Positions 25,409-34,124 of a stretch of DNA of 64,000 bases are shown here, piece by piece. Every line of letters begins with the position of its first letter. The stretch's first letter is position 1. Below the pieces are notes generated by a model, which worked only from the letters and a program-made list of their open reading frames with translations, was not told where the DNA came from and did no database searches. The translations under genes and the position numbers were made by a program. This DNA is from RGIG3009 sp045541495 (GTDB lineage Bacteria > Bacillota > Clostridia > Oscillospirales > Acutalibacteraceae). The stretch spans positions 6,603 to 70,602 of the forward strand of contig JAZQJE010000040.1 in assembly GCA_045541495.1 (NCBI GenBank), read 5' to 3'.

Positions 25409-26259
25409 GGTTGTGCACCTCCGTATAATGCTGACAACGTGCAAGCGTCTTCTGCTTGAGTACCATCGGATTCACAAATGATGGTGGGCGTAAGCCTCCG
25501 TTGACGGATTAGTGTCATCAGCGGAGCCGGTTCAGGTCCGTAGATCTCGTCGGTAAAGGTTAGATGACGTTTTTCGCCGCCTTTGGTATATTCGATTTTG
25601 GAAAAATGCGCATGGAAGCCGGCGGCACGTTCCGCCCCTAATTCCTTGTGCAACCGATCCAACAAAGCGCCAAAAGCTTCTTCCGTGTTCAATCCACCTT
25701 GAGTACGACTATTGAGATGGCCGAAATCGATGCAGGGCAAAAACCGATCGTCCAGTTGGCAAAAGGTAAACACCTCGTCCAGATCACCCAGTTGGTTGAT
25801 CTTCCCCATTGTTTCGGGGCAAATCCGAATATCAGAAAGACCTTCCGCATCCAACGCCGCTTGCGCTCGCAATAATGTTTTTCCTGCCAGCGCCGTGGCT
25901 TCGGGACGGGATAATCCGCCCAAACCACCGGGGTGTGCCACAATACGAGTACCACCCATCCAATGCACGGCACGAGCACTTTCCAGAATATAACGAATGG
26001 AATTATCCCGTTTTTCCGGTTCAGCGGAAGCAAGAGAAATAAAGTACGGCGCGTGCAGAGAAATTTGTATGTTATGTTGTTGCGCTTGTTCTTTCAACAA
26101 ACGGGCGGTCTCTTCCGATACGCGCACACCGCGGCCACATTGGTATTCATACGCCGTTAAGCCCATACTGTTAAGCCAAGCGGGTGCTTCTACCGTGGAT
26201 TTTTTGCCCGCGGCATAAAACGCATTACCGTTTCCTGCGGGGCCGAATCTGGCAATCAC
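25405..26259 (-). CDS. Nfo/endonuclease IV-like TIM-barrel protein
   Basis: An AP-endonuclease-2 family TIM barrel. Metal-ligand motifs are visible in order: SLHAPYF, VAHPG, CPETMGK, CIDFGHLN, GFHAHFS and a final ICESDG. True endonuclease IV cuts abasic DNA. Some family members act on other substrates, so the DNA repair role is likely but not proven. Length 284 is normal for Nfo. It overlaps both neighbours by 4 bases, between YqeG and the M24 peptidase. Confidence 0.85.
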   Translation of the reverse strand: MIARFGPAGNGNAFYAAGKKSTVEAPAWLNSMGLTAYEYQCGRGVRVSEETARLLKEQAQQHNIQISLHAPYFISLASAEPEKRDNSIRYILESARAVHWMGGTRIVAHPGGLGGLSRPEATALAGKTLLRAQAALDAEGLSDIRICPETMGKINQLGDLDEVFTFCQLDDRFLPCIDFGHLNSRTQGGLNTEEAFGALLDRLHKELGAERAAGFHAHFSKIEYTKGGEKRHLTFTDEIYGPEPAPLMTLIRQRRLTPTIICESDGTQAEDACTLSALYGGAQP

Positions 26260-26756
26260 TCGCCTCTGCCTCCTCTCCGTTCATAGATCATGGTTTCCCA
26301 TTTTCGTTTGAGTTTCAAAAAAGGTTTTCCCATTTCCAATTGTATCGGTTGCAACTGAATACAAGGAATGCCGCAAAGATTAGCACCGATAATATCGGTG
26401 AACACTTGGTCGCCGATAACAACGCATTCGCGGCGTTTCAAGCCCATGCGATGCGCCCCTCGTAAAAAACCAAAGGGCAACGGTTTACACGAAAGAGAGG
26501 TGTGACGCAACGCGATACGATCAGCAAAAGGCGCCACGCGCCATTCCCACGAATTGGATACCACCGTCATACGGATCCCCGCTTGTTTCATGTCGTCCAA
26601 CCATTGACGCACATCGTCAGACAATTCTTGACTGCCGTGGGTAGTCAAGGTATTATCCACATCCAAAAGCAATCCGAAGACACCTAAACGATTTAGGTCA
26701 TCCAAGGTGATATCGGTAATGCGTTGTCGATATAAGGTGGGATACAATAACGACAT
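26256..26756 (-). CDS. YqeG-type HAD phosphatase
   Basis: HAD IIIA phosphatase of the YqeG family, with DVDNTLTTHG (nucleophile and acid/base Asp), TVVSNSWEWR and VIGDQVFTDIIGAN (motif IV). The N-terminus MSLLYPTLY is the usual start and has AAAGGAGAG upstream; 22 upstream codons are rejected. Family relatives include phosphatidylglycerophosphate phosphatases, so a lipid role is possible. It starts 28 bases after the S21 terminator, so expression may depend on readthrough. Confidence 0.88.
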   Translation of the reverse strand: MSLLYPTLYRQRITDITLDDLNRLGVFGLLLDVDNTLTTHGSQELSDDVRQWLDDMKQAGIRMTVVSNSWEWRVAPFADRIALRHTSLSCKPLPFGFLRGAHRMGLKRRECVVIGDQVFTDIIGANLCGIPCIQLQPIQLEMGKPFLKLKRKWETMIYERRGGRGE

Positions 26757-26783
26757 ACACGCTCTCCTTTCCCAAATACATAT

Positions 26784-26816
26784 AAAAAGCGGGCAATATA
26801 GTATTGCCCGCTTTTT
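26784..26816. terminator. Intrinsic terminator after rpsU
   Basis: AAAAAGCGGGCAATA and its complement TATTGCCCGCTTTTT form a stem around TAG or CTA, on both strands. Confidence 0.9.
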
Positions 26817-26818
26817 AC

Positions 26819-26995
26819 TCATTTGAACTTTCTTTTACGAGCCGCTTCAGACTTCTTCTTACGACGAACGGAAGGCTTCTCGTAGTGCTCTCTTTTGCGA
26901 ACTTCGGCAAGAACACCGGAGCGAGCACAGGATTTCTTCCATCTGCGAAGAGCGCTGTCCAGAGATTCGTTTTCTTTTACTTTAACTTCAGACAT
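26819..26995 (-). CDS. rpsU: Ribosomal protein bS21
   Basis: A 58-residue basic small-subunit protein: MSEVKVKENESLDSALRRWK at the start and a Lys/Arg-rich tail ending in ARKRKFK. The start follows GGAGGGAGGG. It has its own promoter and terminator, as a single-gene transcript. bS21 sits near the anti-Shine-Dalgarno end of 16S rRNA. Confidence 0.95.
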   Translation of the reverse strand: MSEVKVKENESLDSALRRWKKSCARSGVLAEVRKREHYEKPSVRRKKKSEAARKRKFK

Positions 26996-27050
26996 TCTTA
27001 TTCCCTCCCTCCGCTTATCAGCAGGGGTAATTGTTACTGGTAACTTGGCC

Positions 27051-27079
27051 ATTATACAACAGGAAACGAATCCCGTCAA
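27051..27079 (-). promoter_or_regulatory. Sigma-A promoter of rpsU
   Basis: TTGACG (27074-27079), 17-base spacer and TATAAT (27051-27056) on the minus strand, about 55 bases before the start codon. It starts 19 bases past the leuS stop. Confidence 0.88.
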
Positions 27080-27097
27080 GTCCTTTTTGTAATTTTA

Positions 27098-29518
27098 TTA
27101 CAAGGGTTTTACCACCAAATTGACCAGTTTACGCGGGATATATAGTTCTTTAACGATCTGCTTACCTTCTAACTCGGGCACGATCTTTTCTTGCGCTTTC
27201 GCCGCGGCGATCACATCGGCGGCAGGTGCGTCAACACTGACAGAAATACGAGCGCGGATCTTACCGTTAACCTGCACCGCGATCTCTACGGTGTTCTCTT
27301 CGCATTTAGCAGGATCAAACATCGGCCACGGACGATAGGCCAATGTTCCTTCAAAACCCAACTGTTCCCACATCTCCTCCGTCATATGTGGTGCAAAAGG
27401 ATTGAGCAACTGCAACAACACAGCGTACTCACCGCGGGTAATGCCGTCGGCAGCACTGAAATCGTTGAGCAACGCCATCATAGCGGCAATGGCCGTGTTA
27501 AATTTCAGATTTTCAATATCCTCACCCACCTTGCGGATGGTACGGTTAACATTGATCTCTAAGGATGAACGGATCTCGTCACTGTCGATCAAATGCTCTG
27601 CTAAAGCCCACACACGCTCCAAGAACCGTTGAACACCGCGGATACTGGAACTGGACCACGGTGCCGCTTTTTCAAAGTCACCGATGAACATCTCATACAA
27701 ACGCAACGTATCGGCGCCGTATTCGTTGATGATATCGTCGGGATTGACCACGTTGCCGCGGGATTTGGACATTTTTTCCCCGTTTTCACCGAGGATCATA
27801 CCGTGACTGGTGCGCTTTCCGTAAGGCTCTGCCGTGGGTACCACGCCGATATCGTACAGGAATTTGTGCCAGAAACGGCTATATAACAAGTGTAGAGTCG
27901 TATGTTCCATACCGCCGTTATACCAGTTAACAGGCATCCAGTAATCCAACGCTTCTTTGGACGCCAATGCCTCGTGGTTATGAGGATCGCAATACCGCAG
28001 GAAATACCAAGAAGATCCCGCCCACTGGGGCATGGTATCGGTTTCCCGCTTGGCGGCGGCACCGCATTTCGGACAAGTAGTGTTCACCCATTCGTCGATT
28101 GCGGCAAGAGGCGATTCGCCGTTGTCCGTAGGCTCATAACTATCCACCATAGGAAGACGGATGGGCAACTGCTCCTCAGGCACAGCCACCTGTCCGCAAT
28201 GAGGACAATGGATAATCGGAATAGGTTCACCCCAATACCGTTGACGAGAGAAAACCCAATCACGAAGTTTGAAATTGACTTTGCTTTCCCCGATCTTTTT
28301 TTTCTCCAAATACTCGATAATGGCCTTTTTCGCCTCTTCTACCGACAGACCGTTTAAGAAACCGGAATTGACCATAATACCCGTCGCACAGTCGGTGAAC
28401 GCTTCTTTTTCAACATCGCCGCCCTGCACCACTTCAATGATGGGTAGATCGAATTTTTTGGCAAATTCCCAGTCGCGGGTGTCGTGAGCAGGAATGGCCA
28501 TGATCGCACCGGTACCGTAGGATACCAGCACATAGTCGGAAATAAACAGCGGGATCTCCTTACCGTTCACAGGGTTAATGGCGGTCACGCCGTCAAGGCG
28601 TACACCGGTCTTATCCTTGGCAACTTCTGTTCTCTCAAAATCAGATTTACGAGAAGCTGTTTCTTGATACGCACGAACATCACCAACATTTTTCAATGTG
28701 CCATTCGCTATCCATGTTTCCAACAAGGGATGTTCCGGCGACATGACCATATAGGTAGCACCGAACAGGGTATCGGGACGGGTGGTATATACCACCACGG
28801 AATCCCCCGCCGTGGTATTAAATGACACTTGTGCGCCGGTGGAACGGCCGATCCAGTTGATCTGTTGCGCGCGAACACGTTCGGGATAATCCACCAACGC
28901 CAGATCGTCGATGAGACGTTGAGCATATGCGGTAATCTTCAACATCCATTGGCTTTTCACTTTACGAACAACTTCGCCGCCGCACCGTTCACACACACCG
29001 CCGACAACTTCTTCGTTAGCCAACACACATTTACAGGATGTGCACCAGTTGACCGCCATTTCTTTTTTATAAGCCAACCCGTTTTTAAACAATTGAAGGA
29101 AGATCCACTGCGTCCATTTATAGTAGTCGGGATCGGTGGTATTGATCTCCCGCGTCCAATCGAAAGACAATCCCAACGATTGTAACTGAGATTTAAAACG
29201 CGCCACGTTATTTTTGGTCACGATCTCAGGATGAATGTGATTTTTGATGGCAAAGTTCTCGGTGGGAAGACCGAACGCATCCCAGCCCATAGGATACAGA
29301 ACATTATATCCTTGCATACGGCGTTTACGGGACACCACGTCCAGTGCTGTATAGGAGCGGGGATGCCCAACATGCAATCCTTGACCGGAAGGATACGGGA
29401 ATTCGACTAACGCAAAATACGCCGGTTTATCATATCCTTCTTCTGTCGCAAAGGTGTTTTCCGTTTCCCATTTGTGTTGCCATTTCTTTTCGATCGCGGC
29501 AGCGTTATATTTTTTCAT
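27098..29518 (-). CDS. leuS: Leucyl-tRNA synthetase
   Basis: LeuRS charges tRNA-Leu with leucine. The 806-residue class I enzyme has FPYPSGQGLHVGH (HIGH-type motif) near residue 40, an inserted CP1 editing domain (TTRPDTLFGATY, IPAHDTRDWEFA), zinc-like CHCG and CPKCG pairs, and GEKMSKSRGN (KMSKS). The second ATG (MKKYNAA) is best placed behind GGGGG. It overlaps the rsfS end by 14 bases. Confidence 0.97.
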   Translation of the reverse strand: MKKYNAAAIEKKWQHKWETENTFATEEGYDKPAYFALVEFPYPSGQGLHVGHPRSYTALDVVSRKRRMQGYNVLYPMGWDAFGLPTENFAIKNHIHPEIVTKNNVARFKSQLQSLGLSFDWTREINTTDPDYYKWTQWIFLQLFKNGLAYKKEMAVNWCTSCKCVLANEEVVGGVCERCGGEVVRKVKSQWMLKITAYAQRLIDDLALVDYPERVRAQQINWIGRSTGAQVSFNTTAGDSVVVYTTRPDTLFGATYMVMSPEHPLLETWIANGTLKNVGDVRAYQETASRKSDFERTEVAKDKTGVRLDGVTAINPVNGKEIPLFISDYVLVSYGTGAIMAIPAHDTRDWEFAKKFDLPIIEVVQGGDVEKEAFTDCATGIMVNSGFLNGLSVEEAKKAIIEYLEKKKIGESKVNFKLRDWVFSRQRYWGEPIPIIHCPHCGQVAVPEEQLPIRLPMVDSYEPTDNGESPLAAIDEWVNTTCPKCGAAAKRETDTMPQWAGSSWYFLRYCDPHNHEALASKEALDYWMPVNWYNGGMEHTTLHLLYSRFWHKFLYDIGVVPTAEPYGKRTSHGMILGENGEKMSKSRGNVVNPDDIINEYGADTLRLYEMFIGDFEKAAPWSSSSIRGVQRFLERVWALAEHLIDSDEIRSSLEINVNRTIRKVGEDIENLKFNTAIAAMMALLNDFSAADGITRGEYAVLLQLLNPFAPHMTEEMWEQLGFEGTLAYRPWPMFDPAKCEENTVEIAVQVNGKIRARISVSVDAPAADVIAAAKAQEKIVPELEGKQIVKELYIPRKLVNLVVKPL

Positions 29519-29885
29519 GTTCATGACCCCCGTTGTCTAAAAAAGTTGTCAAATCCAGTTCTGCGCCGTCTTTCCACAGCCGTTCCAGATCGTAAAAATT
29601 ACGTGTTTCCTCTTGAAATACATGTACCACTACTTGTCCATAGTCAAGAAGTGTCCATAAAGCCGTTTGATATCCTTCTGTGCGGAACGGATGGATCTGT
29701 TGTTGCCCCAGTTCGAATTCCGTATAGTCCACTAAAGAGCGAACATGCGTGGAACTGGTACCGGCGGCAATCACAAAATAATCCGCAAGAGTGGTAATAT
29801 TTGTAACACGCAACACGCGGATATTCACCGCTTTGTGTTTATCAAGCGATTCTACGATTTGTTTAACCAAATCCAACGTTTCCAT
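29505..29885 (-). CDS. rsfS: Ribosomal silencing factor RsfS
   Basis: RsfS binds uL14 and blocks subunit joining when cells starve. The 126-residue protein has IRVLRVTNITTLADYFVIA, the TGTS-like AAGTSSTHVR and WTLLDYGQVVVHVF, the family's hallmark. It starts at METLDLV with AGGA upstream, 1 base after the LCP gene; 48 upstream in-frame codons lie inside that gene. It belongs to the nadD/yqeK-LCP-rsfS-leuS order common in Firmicutes. Confidence 0.94.
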   Translation of the reverse strand: METLDLVKQIVESLDKHKAVNIRVLRVTNITTLADYFVIAAGTSSTHVRSLVDYTEFELGQQQIHPFRTEGYQTALWTLLDYGQVVVHVFQEETRNFYDLERLWKDGAELDLTTFLDNGGHEHEKI

Positions 29886-29886
29886 A

Positions 29887-31116
29887 TTATCCTGCATCCC
29901 CAGTTGTTGTGGTGGTATCAGTCGTTGCGGCAGAACCGCTTTGCTCGACCACCAATTCGGACATGGTTTGAAGTTCCACATCGGTTTCGCCGCCGGTTGC
30001 CAGTTCGGTGACCTGCAGGTCGGCTTCAATGATGGTCTCGCCGTAAGGGTTGAAATACTGATTTAACTGCTCAACCAAAGACGCCCGATGGATGGAATAA
30101 TAGGAATCAGAATTAAATGCCGTGATCTCGCCCGCTACCAATTGTGTGGTGATGTTTTGGGGCTTAACTTTCGCCAGTTTTAACACCAGATCAACCATAT
30201 CCGCCGTAGCAAGATCGCCCCTCACACGAAAGGGCGTGGAACCACGCATAACCGGCCCCAAGGATTCACTGCTCAATTCCTCTTCGTTTTGGGCACACAA
30301 TCGACTGAACAACGCAAAAAACACTTGCCGTTGCCGTGTGATCCTTGCCACATCACCTTTCACGCCCTTGTCGCGGGTGGTAACATATTGCAGAGCGGCT
30401 TCACCGTCTAAAGTGTTGATACCCTTTTGATAGGTGGTATCCCCCACTTTAAGCGAAGCGGTTAATTCTACGTCGATACCGCCCACCAGATCTACCAATT
30501 TGACGAATCCTTGTTGCGGAATCATGAAATACTCGTCCACCGGCATGGCAAATAATTCGTTAAACACCGAAATAAGGTTATACGACGCTGAACCGGTGCG
30601 CTGACTGACCGTATGACCGGCTTTTTTGTGATCCTCAATCTCGGCCTTAAAAATGCGCTTGCCTTCAAAGTCACACCAATCCAGCGGCGCGGGTTTTCCC
30701 CACACATGACCCGCTTTTTTCACCGACCACAGATCGCTGTCACCAAGATAGGTGTCTTGCGGAATCTCCAAAATGTTAAGCGTATTCTTTTTCTTATCGT
30801 GGCATACCAGCGTGAGCATTTCCGTGGGAGAGGCTTCGTCTTCACCCAACAGGCCCACCACGTAATACGCTACTTTATTCTGCAACGCCGTAGGCGTGGT
30901 GTCGTACATATTGACATCGGATTGGGTCTTGTCCTTATCACCGGAACCGGCAAGCAACGCCCGCGCCAGCACAAAGATCAAGATAGCGAGCAACAGCAAA
31001 AACACCGTTGCCGCAATGGTAATGATACGCCGTCCTTGTCCCTTTTTGCGTTTACGAGGTGCGACAGAACGATTGACGGTGGTGGTAGCAGTCTTTTTTC
31101 TTCTATCCTTTGCCAT
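29887..31116 (-). CDS. LytR-CpsA-Psr (LCP) family protein, variant active site
   Basis: LCP enzymes move polyprenyl-linked glycopolymers to peptidoglycan on the outer face of the membrane. A basic cytoplasmic start (about 30 residues) is followed by one membrane helix (about 31-55) and an extracellular domain. LCP landmarks are there: MLTLVCHDKK, LEIPQDTYL, GGIDVEL, YVTTRDKGVKGD and ARITRQRQVF. The usual IPRDTYV has Gln in place of Arg, and the RSDT segment reads SPTE, so lipid-phosphate binding may differ. A Thr/Ser-rich tail ends the 409 residues. It overlaps nadD-yqeK by 14 bases. Confidence 0.85.
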   Translation of the reverse strand: MAKDRRKKTATTTVNRSVAPRKRKKGQGRRIITIAATVFLLLLAILIFVLARALLAGSGDKDKTQSDVNMYDTTPTALQNKVAYYVVGLLGEDEASPTEMLTLVCHDKKKNTLNILEIPQDTYLGDSDLWSVKKAGHVWGKPAPLDWCDFEGKRIFKAEIEDHKKAGHTVSQRTGSASYNLISVFNELFAMPVDEYFMIPQQGFVKLVDLVGGIDVELTASLKVGDTTYQKGINTLDGEAALQYVTTRDKGVKGDVARITRQRQVFFALFSRLCAQNEEELSSESLGPVMRGSTPFRVRGDLATADMVDLVLKLAKVKPQNITTQLVAGEITAFNSDSYYSIHRASLVEQLNQYFNPYGETIIEADLQVTELATGGETDVELQTMSELVVEQSGSAATTDTTTTTGDAG

Positions 31117-32314
31117 GGATACGACTCATCCTTTCCGTAATCTCTTGATAACAGGCCACCGTATCGGGATGTACGGGACGGCCCTCGGCTTTTAGATCAT
31201 CGATGGTATAAGCAACGGCATATTCCATCGCTTTGTCCAGATCTTCTTCCGCCAACTTTCGTAAATGATCCACATCGGGGTATACACGGTCAGCAGAAGT
31301 AAAATCCGCCAAGTATAACACGGTTTCCAACAATGACATTCCTGCGCGACCGGTCGTATGATAACGCACCGCGTTGAGCAGATCGCTGTCGTGAATACCG
31401 AGAATATGCTCAATAAACACCGCGCCGGCACGGGCGTGCCATAACTTTGGCGCCTGCTTTTCCACATCGTCTAACAGTATATCAAAGTCTCGCAAAATTT
31501 GCAACTGGGAATCACCGTCGGTATCTTTTAACACATCGTGAAGAATCCCCGCAATTTTGGCTTTTTGGGGATCGGCGCCGTATTTTTTCGCTAAATGCAC
31601 TGCTTGCTCACCCACCGCCAACGAATGGCGGAAACGGCTCGGGGTCAACCGTCCGTTGATGATGTCGATATATTGTTCTTCCACCTGGCGATACGTTTTG
31701 TTTTTCGCATACAGATCCCTCTCCCGAATATAGGCAGCTACTGCTTTGGGGACCAACTTATCGATAGACTCCCCTTCCGCTGCACGGCGACGGATCTCGG
31801 TGGAAGAGATGCGTGGCGTCTTCACATCGGCAATCACGCAAGTGGCACCCTGCTTGGTCAGTTTGTCGGCATACGCTTGCAGCACATCCGTTCCCACATC
31901 ATCCCGCGGAACGGCGCACAATATCGCCAATTTGGCAATGTCCGCAAAACGGTACCAGGTACCCAGTGTTACAAACATATCCGCGCCCACAAACAAATAC
32001 AACTGCGCCTGCGGATACTGTCGTTTTAACTGTTCCAAAGTGATCACCGTAAAACTGGCACCCCGCCGATCGATCTCCTGTTCCGACACGGTTAATTCCG
32101 GATAAGGCTCACAGGCCAAGCGGCACATGAACAACCGATCACTGGCGGGAGCCAGATCGGGTTTTGTCTTATGGGGCGGGACAAAGGTGGGCATCATGAG
32201 TACCGTATCTAAACCCAGTTGTTCCGCTAATCGGCGTGCCAAAACAATATGACCGTTATGGATGGGGTCAAAGGTGCCGCCGAACAATCCAATTTTCTGC
32301 AAATCTATTTTCAT
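31103..32314 (-). CDS. nadD: NadD-YqeK fusion: nicotinate-nucleotide adenylyltransferase plus HD hydrolase
   Basis: Residues 1 to about 200 are NadD, which makes deamido-NAD: GLFGGTFDPIHNGHI (nucleotidyltransferase HxGH motif) and ISSTEIRRR. About residues 208-403 are a YqeK HD domain: RFRHSLAVGEQAV, GILHDVLKD (HD) and LADFTSADR. YqeK proteins hydrolyse Ap4A. In most Firmicutes these are two adjacent genes; here they form one open frame with no stop between. The ATG overlaps the yhbY stop (ATGA) and lacks a clear own ribosome site, so it relies on coupling. Confidence 0.93.
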   Translation of the reverse strand: MKIDLQKIGLFGGTFDPIHNGHIVLARRLAEQLGLDTVLMMPTFVPPHKTKPDLAPASDRLFMCRLACEPYPELTVSEQEIDRRGASFTVITLEQLKRQYPQAQLYLFVGADMFVTLGTWYRFADIAKLAILCAVPRDDVGTDVLQAYADKLTKQGATCVIADVKTPRISSTEIRRRAAEGESIDKLVPKAVAAYIRERDLYAKNKTYRQVEEQYIDIINGRLTPSRFRHSLAVGEQAVHLAKKYGADPQKAKIAGILHDVLKDTDGDSQLQILRDFDILLDDVEKQAPKLWHARAGAVFIEHILGIHDSDLLNAVRYHTTGRAGMSLLETVLYLADFTSADRVYPDVDHLRKLAEEDLDKAMEYAVAYTIDDLKAEGRPVHPDTVACYQEITERMSRIHGKG

Positions 32315-32607
32315 CGCGCACGAGGAAGAGTAATCTTGGGTTCTCTGTCGTTGCGGCGATACAGCACGAACACCCGTCCGATCACCTGTACCACTTCCGC
32401 TTGTACCGCCTGCGCCAATTGCTCGGCGGCTTCGCGGGCGGAGTCGGGCGCGTTTTCTAACACTTTTCCCTTGATCAGTTCACGGGCTGTGAGGGCATCA
32501 TCCGCCTGTTTTTCAATGGTATCAACCAAACCGCCTTTTCCCACATACACAATGGGTTGTAACGGGTTAGCCAGTGAGCGCAAATACGCCCGTTGTTTGC
32601 TTGTCAT
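32311..32607 (-). CDS. yhbY: YhbY/CRM-domain RNA-binding protein
   Basis: A 98-residue CRM-domain protein that binds pre-50S particles in relatives. It begins MTSKQRAYLRSLAN and has IVYVGKGGLVDTI (GxxG-type RNA-binding loop), ELIKGKVL and QVIGRVFVLYR. The chosen ATG is eight bases after AGGA; an in-frame ATG three codons earlier sits on that site. It is coupled to nadD-yqeK downstream. Confidence 0.9.
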   Translation of the reverse strand: MTSKQRAYLRSLANPLQPIVYVGKGGLVDTIEKQADDALTARELIKGKVLENAPDSAREAAEQLAQAVQAEVVQVIGRVFVLYRRNDREPKITLPRAR

Positions 32608-32612
32608 ACGGT

Positions 32613-33206
32613 TCATCCTATTCTCTTGAGTAATTCCGCTTTCAGCGCCCGCAACGCGTTACCGCGGTGACTGATAGCGTCTTTTTCGTCGTCGGTTAAT
32701 TGTGCGGCCGTTTTGTTCGGGTTAATATAGAATAACGGATCATACCCGAAGCCACCGCTTCCGTGCTGTTCCGTTCCCACATAACCGTGCATTTCTCCTT
32801 CCACGGCAATGGTCTCGCCGTCGGGAAATACACAACAGACTGCACAAGCGTAATGGGCGGTACGTTTATTCCATGGAACGGTCTCCATTTCTTTTAACAA
32901 TAAACGATTGCGCCCCTGATCATCCAGTTCGGGACCGCCGTAGCGGGCAGAATACACCCCCGGTGCGCCGTCCAAAGCGTCCACCACAATCCCCGAATCG
33001 TCCGCAATGGCGGGAAGGCCTGTCACTTTACAGGCCGATTCGGCTTTTAAAAACGCATTTTCGGCAAAGGTGGTACCGGTTTCGTCCACTTCGGGAAGTT
33101 CAATTCCCAAATCGTGATCGGTAACCGCTTCGATTCCCAAAGGTTCTAAAATACGGGACAATTCCCGCAGTTTGCTTTTATTATGCGTGGCAATGATGTA
33201 TTTCAT
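32613..33206 (-). CDS. rdgB: XTP/dITP diphosphatase
   Basis: A Ham1-family pyrophosphatase that removes deaminated purine nucleotides from the pool. ATHNKSKLREL opens the 197-residue protein, then FAENAFLKA, ADDSGIVVDALDGAPG (catalytic Asp), GGFGYDPLF and ISHRGNALRAL. The start has TTTGGAG. It lies 3 bases after ftsY and 5 bases before yhbY. Confidence 0.94.
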   Translation of the reverse strand: MKYIIATHNKSKLRELSRILEPLGIEAVTDHDLGIELPEVDETGTTFAENAFLKAESACKVTGLPAIADDSGIVVDALDGAPGVYSARYGGPELDDQGRNRLLLKEMETVPWNKRTAHYACAVCCVFPDGETIAVEGEMHGYVGTEQHGSGGFGYDPLFYINPNKTAAQLTDDEKDAISHRGNALRALKAELLKRIG

Positions 33207-33209
33207 AGA

Positions 33210-34118
33210 TTATTCTCCAAAAAGGCCATCGGCAAATTCATCGGGATCAAAGGGTTGAAGATCGTCGATCCCCTCGCCTACACCGATAAATTTCACCGGC
33301 ACATCCAATTCTTCACGAATGGTCAAGACGACGCCGCCGCGCGCCGTGCCGTCCAATTTGGTCAGCACGATACCGGTGATACCCGCCGCTTCGCGGAATT
33401 CCCGTACTTGATTGACGGCATTCTGACCCGTTGTAGCATCCAACACTAACAGGATCTCACGATCCGTATCGGGCAATTCTCGATCGATTACACGACCTAT
33501 CTTACTCAATTCGTCCATTAAATGTTTTTTGTTGTGAAGCCGTCCCGCTGTATCACAAATGGCAATATCGGCACCGCGGGCTTTGGCGGCCGCTAATGTA
33601 TCAAACACCACCGCCGCAGGATCGGCACCTTGACTGTGTTTCACGATTTCCGTTCCCGCTCGCTGTGCCCAGATATCCAGTTGTTCAATGGCGGCGGCAC
33701 GAAATGTATCAGCGGCACCCAAAATGACCTTCTTGCCGTCTTTTTGGAAGCGGGCTGCCATTTTACCGATGGTGGTGGTCTTCCCTACGCCATTTACACC
33801 AATCACCAATATCACCGACGGTGTCGTGTTCAGCGACAAAGCTTGGCCTCCTCGCAACAATTCTGCCACCGTTTCACGCAATAAACTGCGAATGGCGGTA
33901 GGGTCGGTGATCTCTCGCTCTTTCACTTTGTTTCGCAGTTGCATACAAATGGATTGGGCGGTCTTGACCCCCACATCACCGGTGATCAAAACCTCTTCCA
34001 ACTCCTCAAACAGATCTTCATCGATCCGTGTAAAGGAATGGAGCATGGAATTGACTGTGCCCATGAGGGATTCCCGCGTTTTTCGCAGTCCCTCACCGAT
34101 CTTGCCAAACAAACCCAT
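33210..34118 (-). CDS. ftsY: Signal recognition particle receptor FtsY
   Basis: FtsY receives SRP-bound ribosomes at the membrane. The 302-residue protein is the NG domain with a very short A region. G1 GVNGVGKTTT, DTFRAAA, the DTAGRLHNK switch, TKLDGTARGG and GVGEGIDDL are present. It starts 6 bases after smc and precedes rdgB by 3, in the smc-ftsY order of Firmicutes. Confidence 0.96.
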   Translation of the reverse strand: MGLFGKIGEGLRKTRESLMGTVNSMLHSFTRIDEDLFEELEEVLITGDVGVKTAQSICMQLRNKVKEREITDPTAIRSLLRETVAELLRGGQALSLNTTPSVILVIGVNGVGKTTTIGKMAARFQKDGKKVILGAADTFRAAAIEQLDIWAQRAGTEIVKHSQGADPAAVVFDTLAAAKARGADIAICDTAGRLHNKKHLMDELSKIGRVIDRELPDTDREILLVLDATTGQNAVNQVREFREAAGITGIVLTKLDGTARGGVVLTIREELDVPVKFIGVGEGIDDLQPFDPDEFADGLFGE

Positions 34119-34124
34119 CTTCTT

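Noticed and set aside
27080..27100. Short inverted repeat (TTGTAAT...ATTACAA) at the leuS end as a terminator
   Set aside because: The stem is AT-only and lacks a T-run on the minus strand, so termination of leuS there is not supported.
29886..30029. 48-codon N-terminal extension of rsfS
   Set aside because: It lies inside the LCP gene end in another frame; the RsfS family start fits METLDLV.
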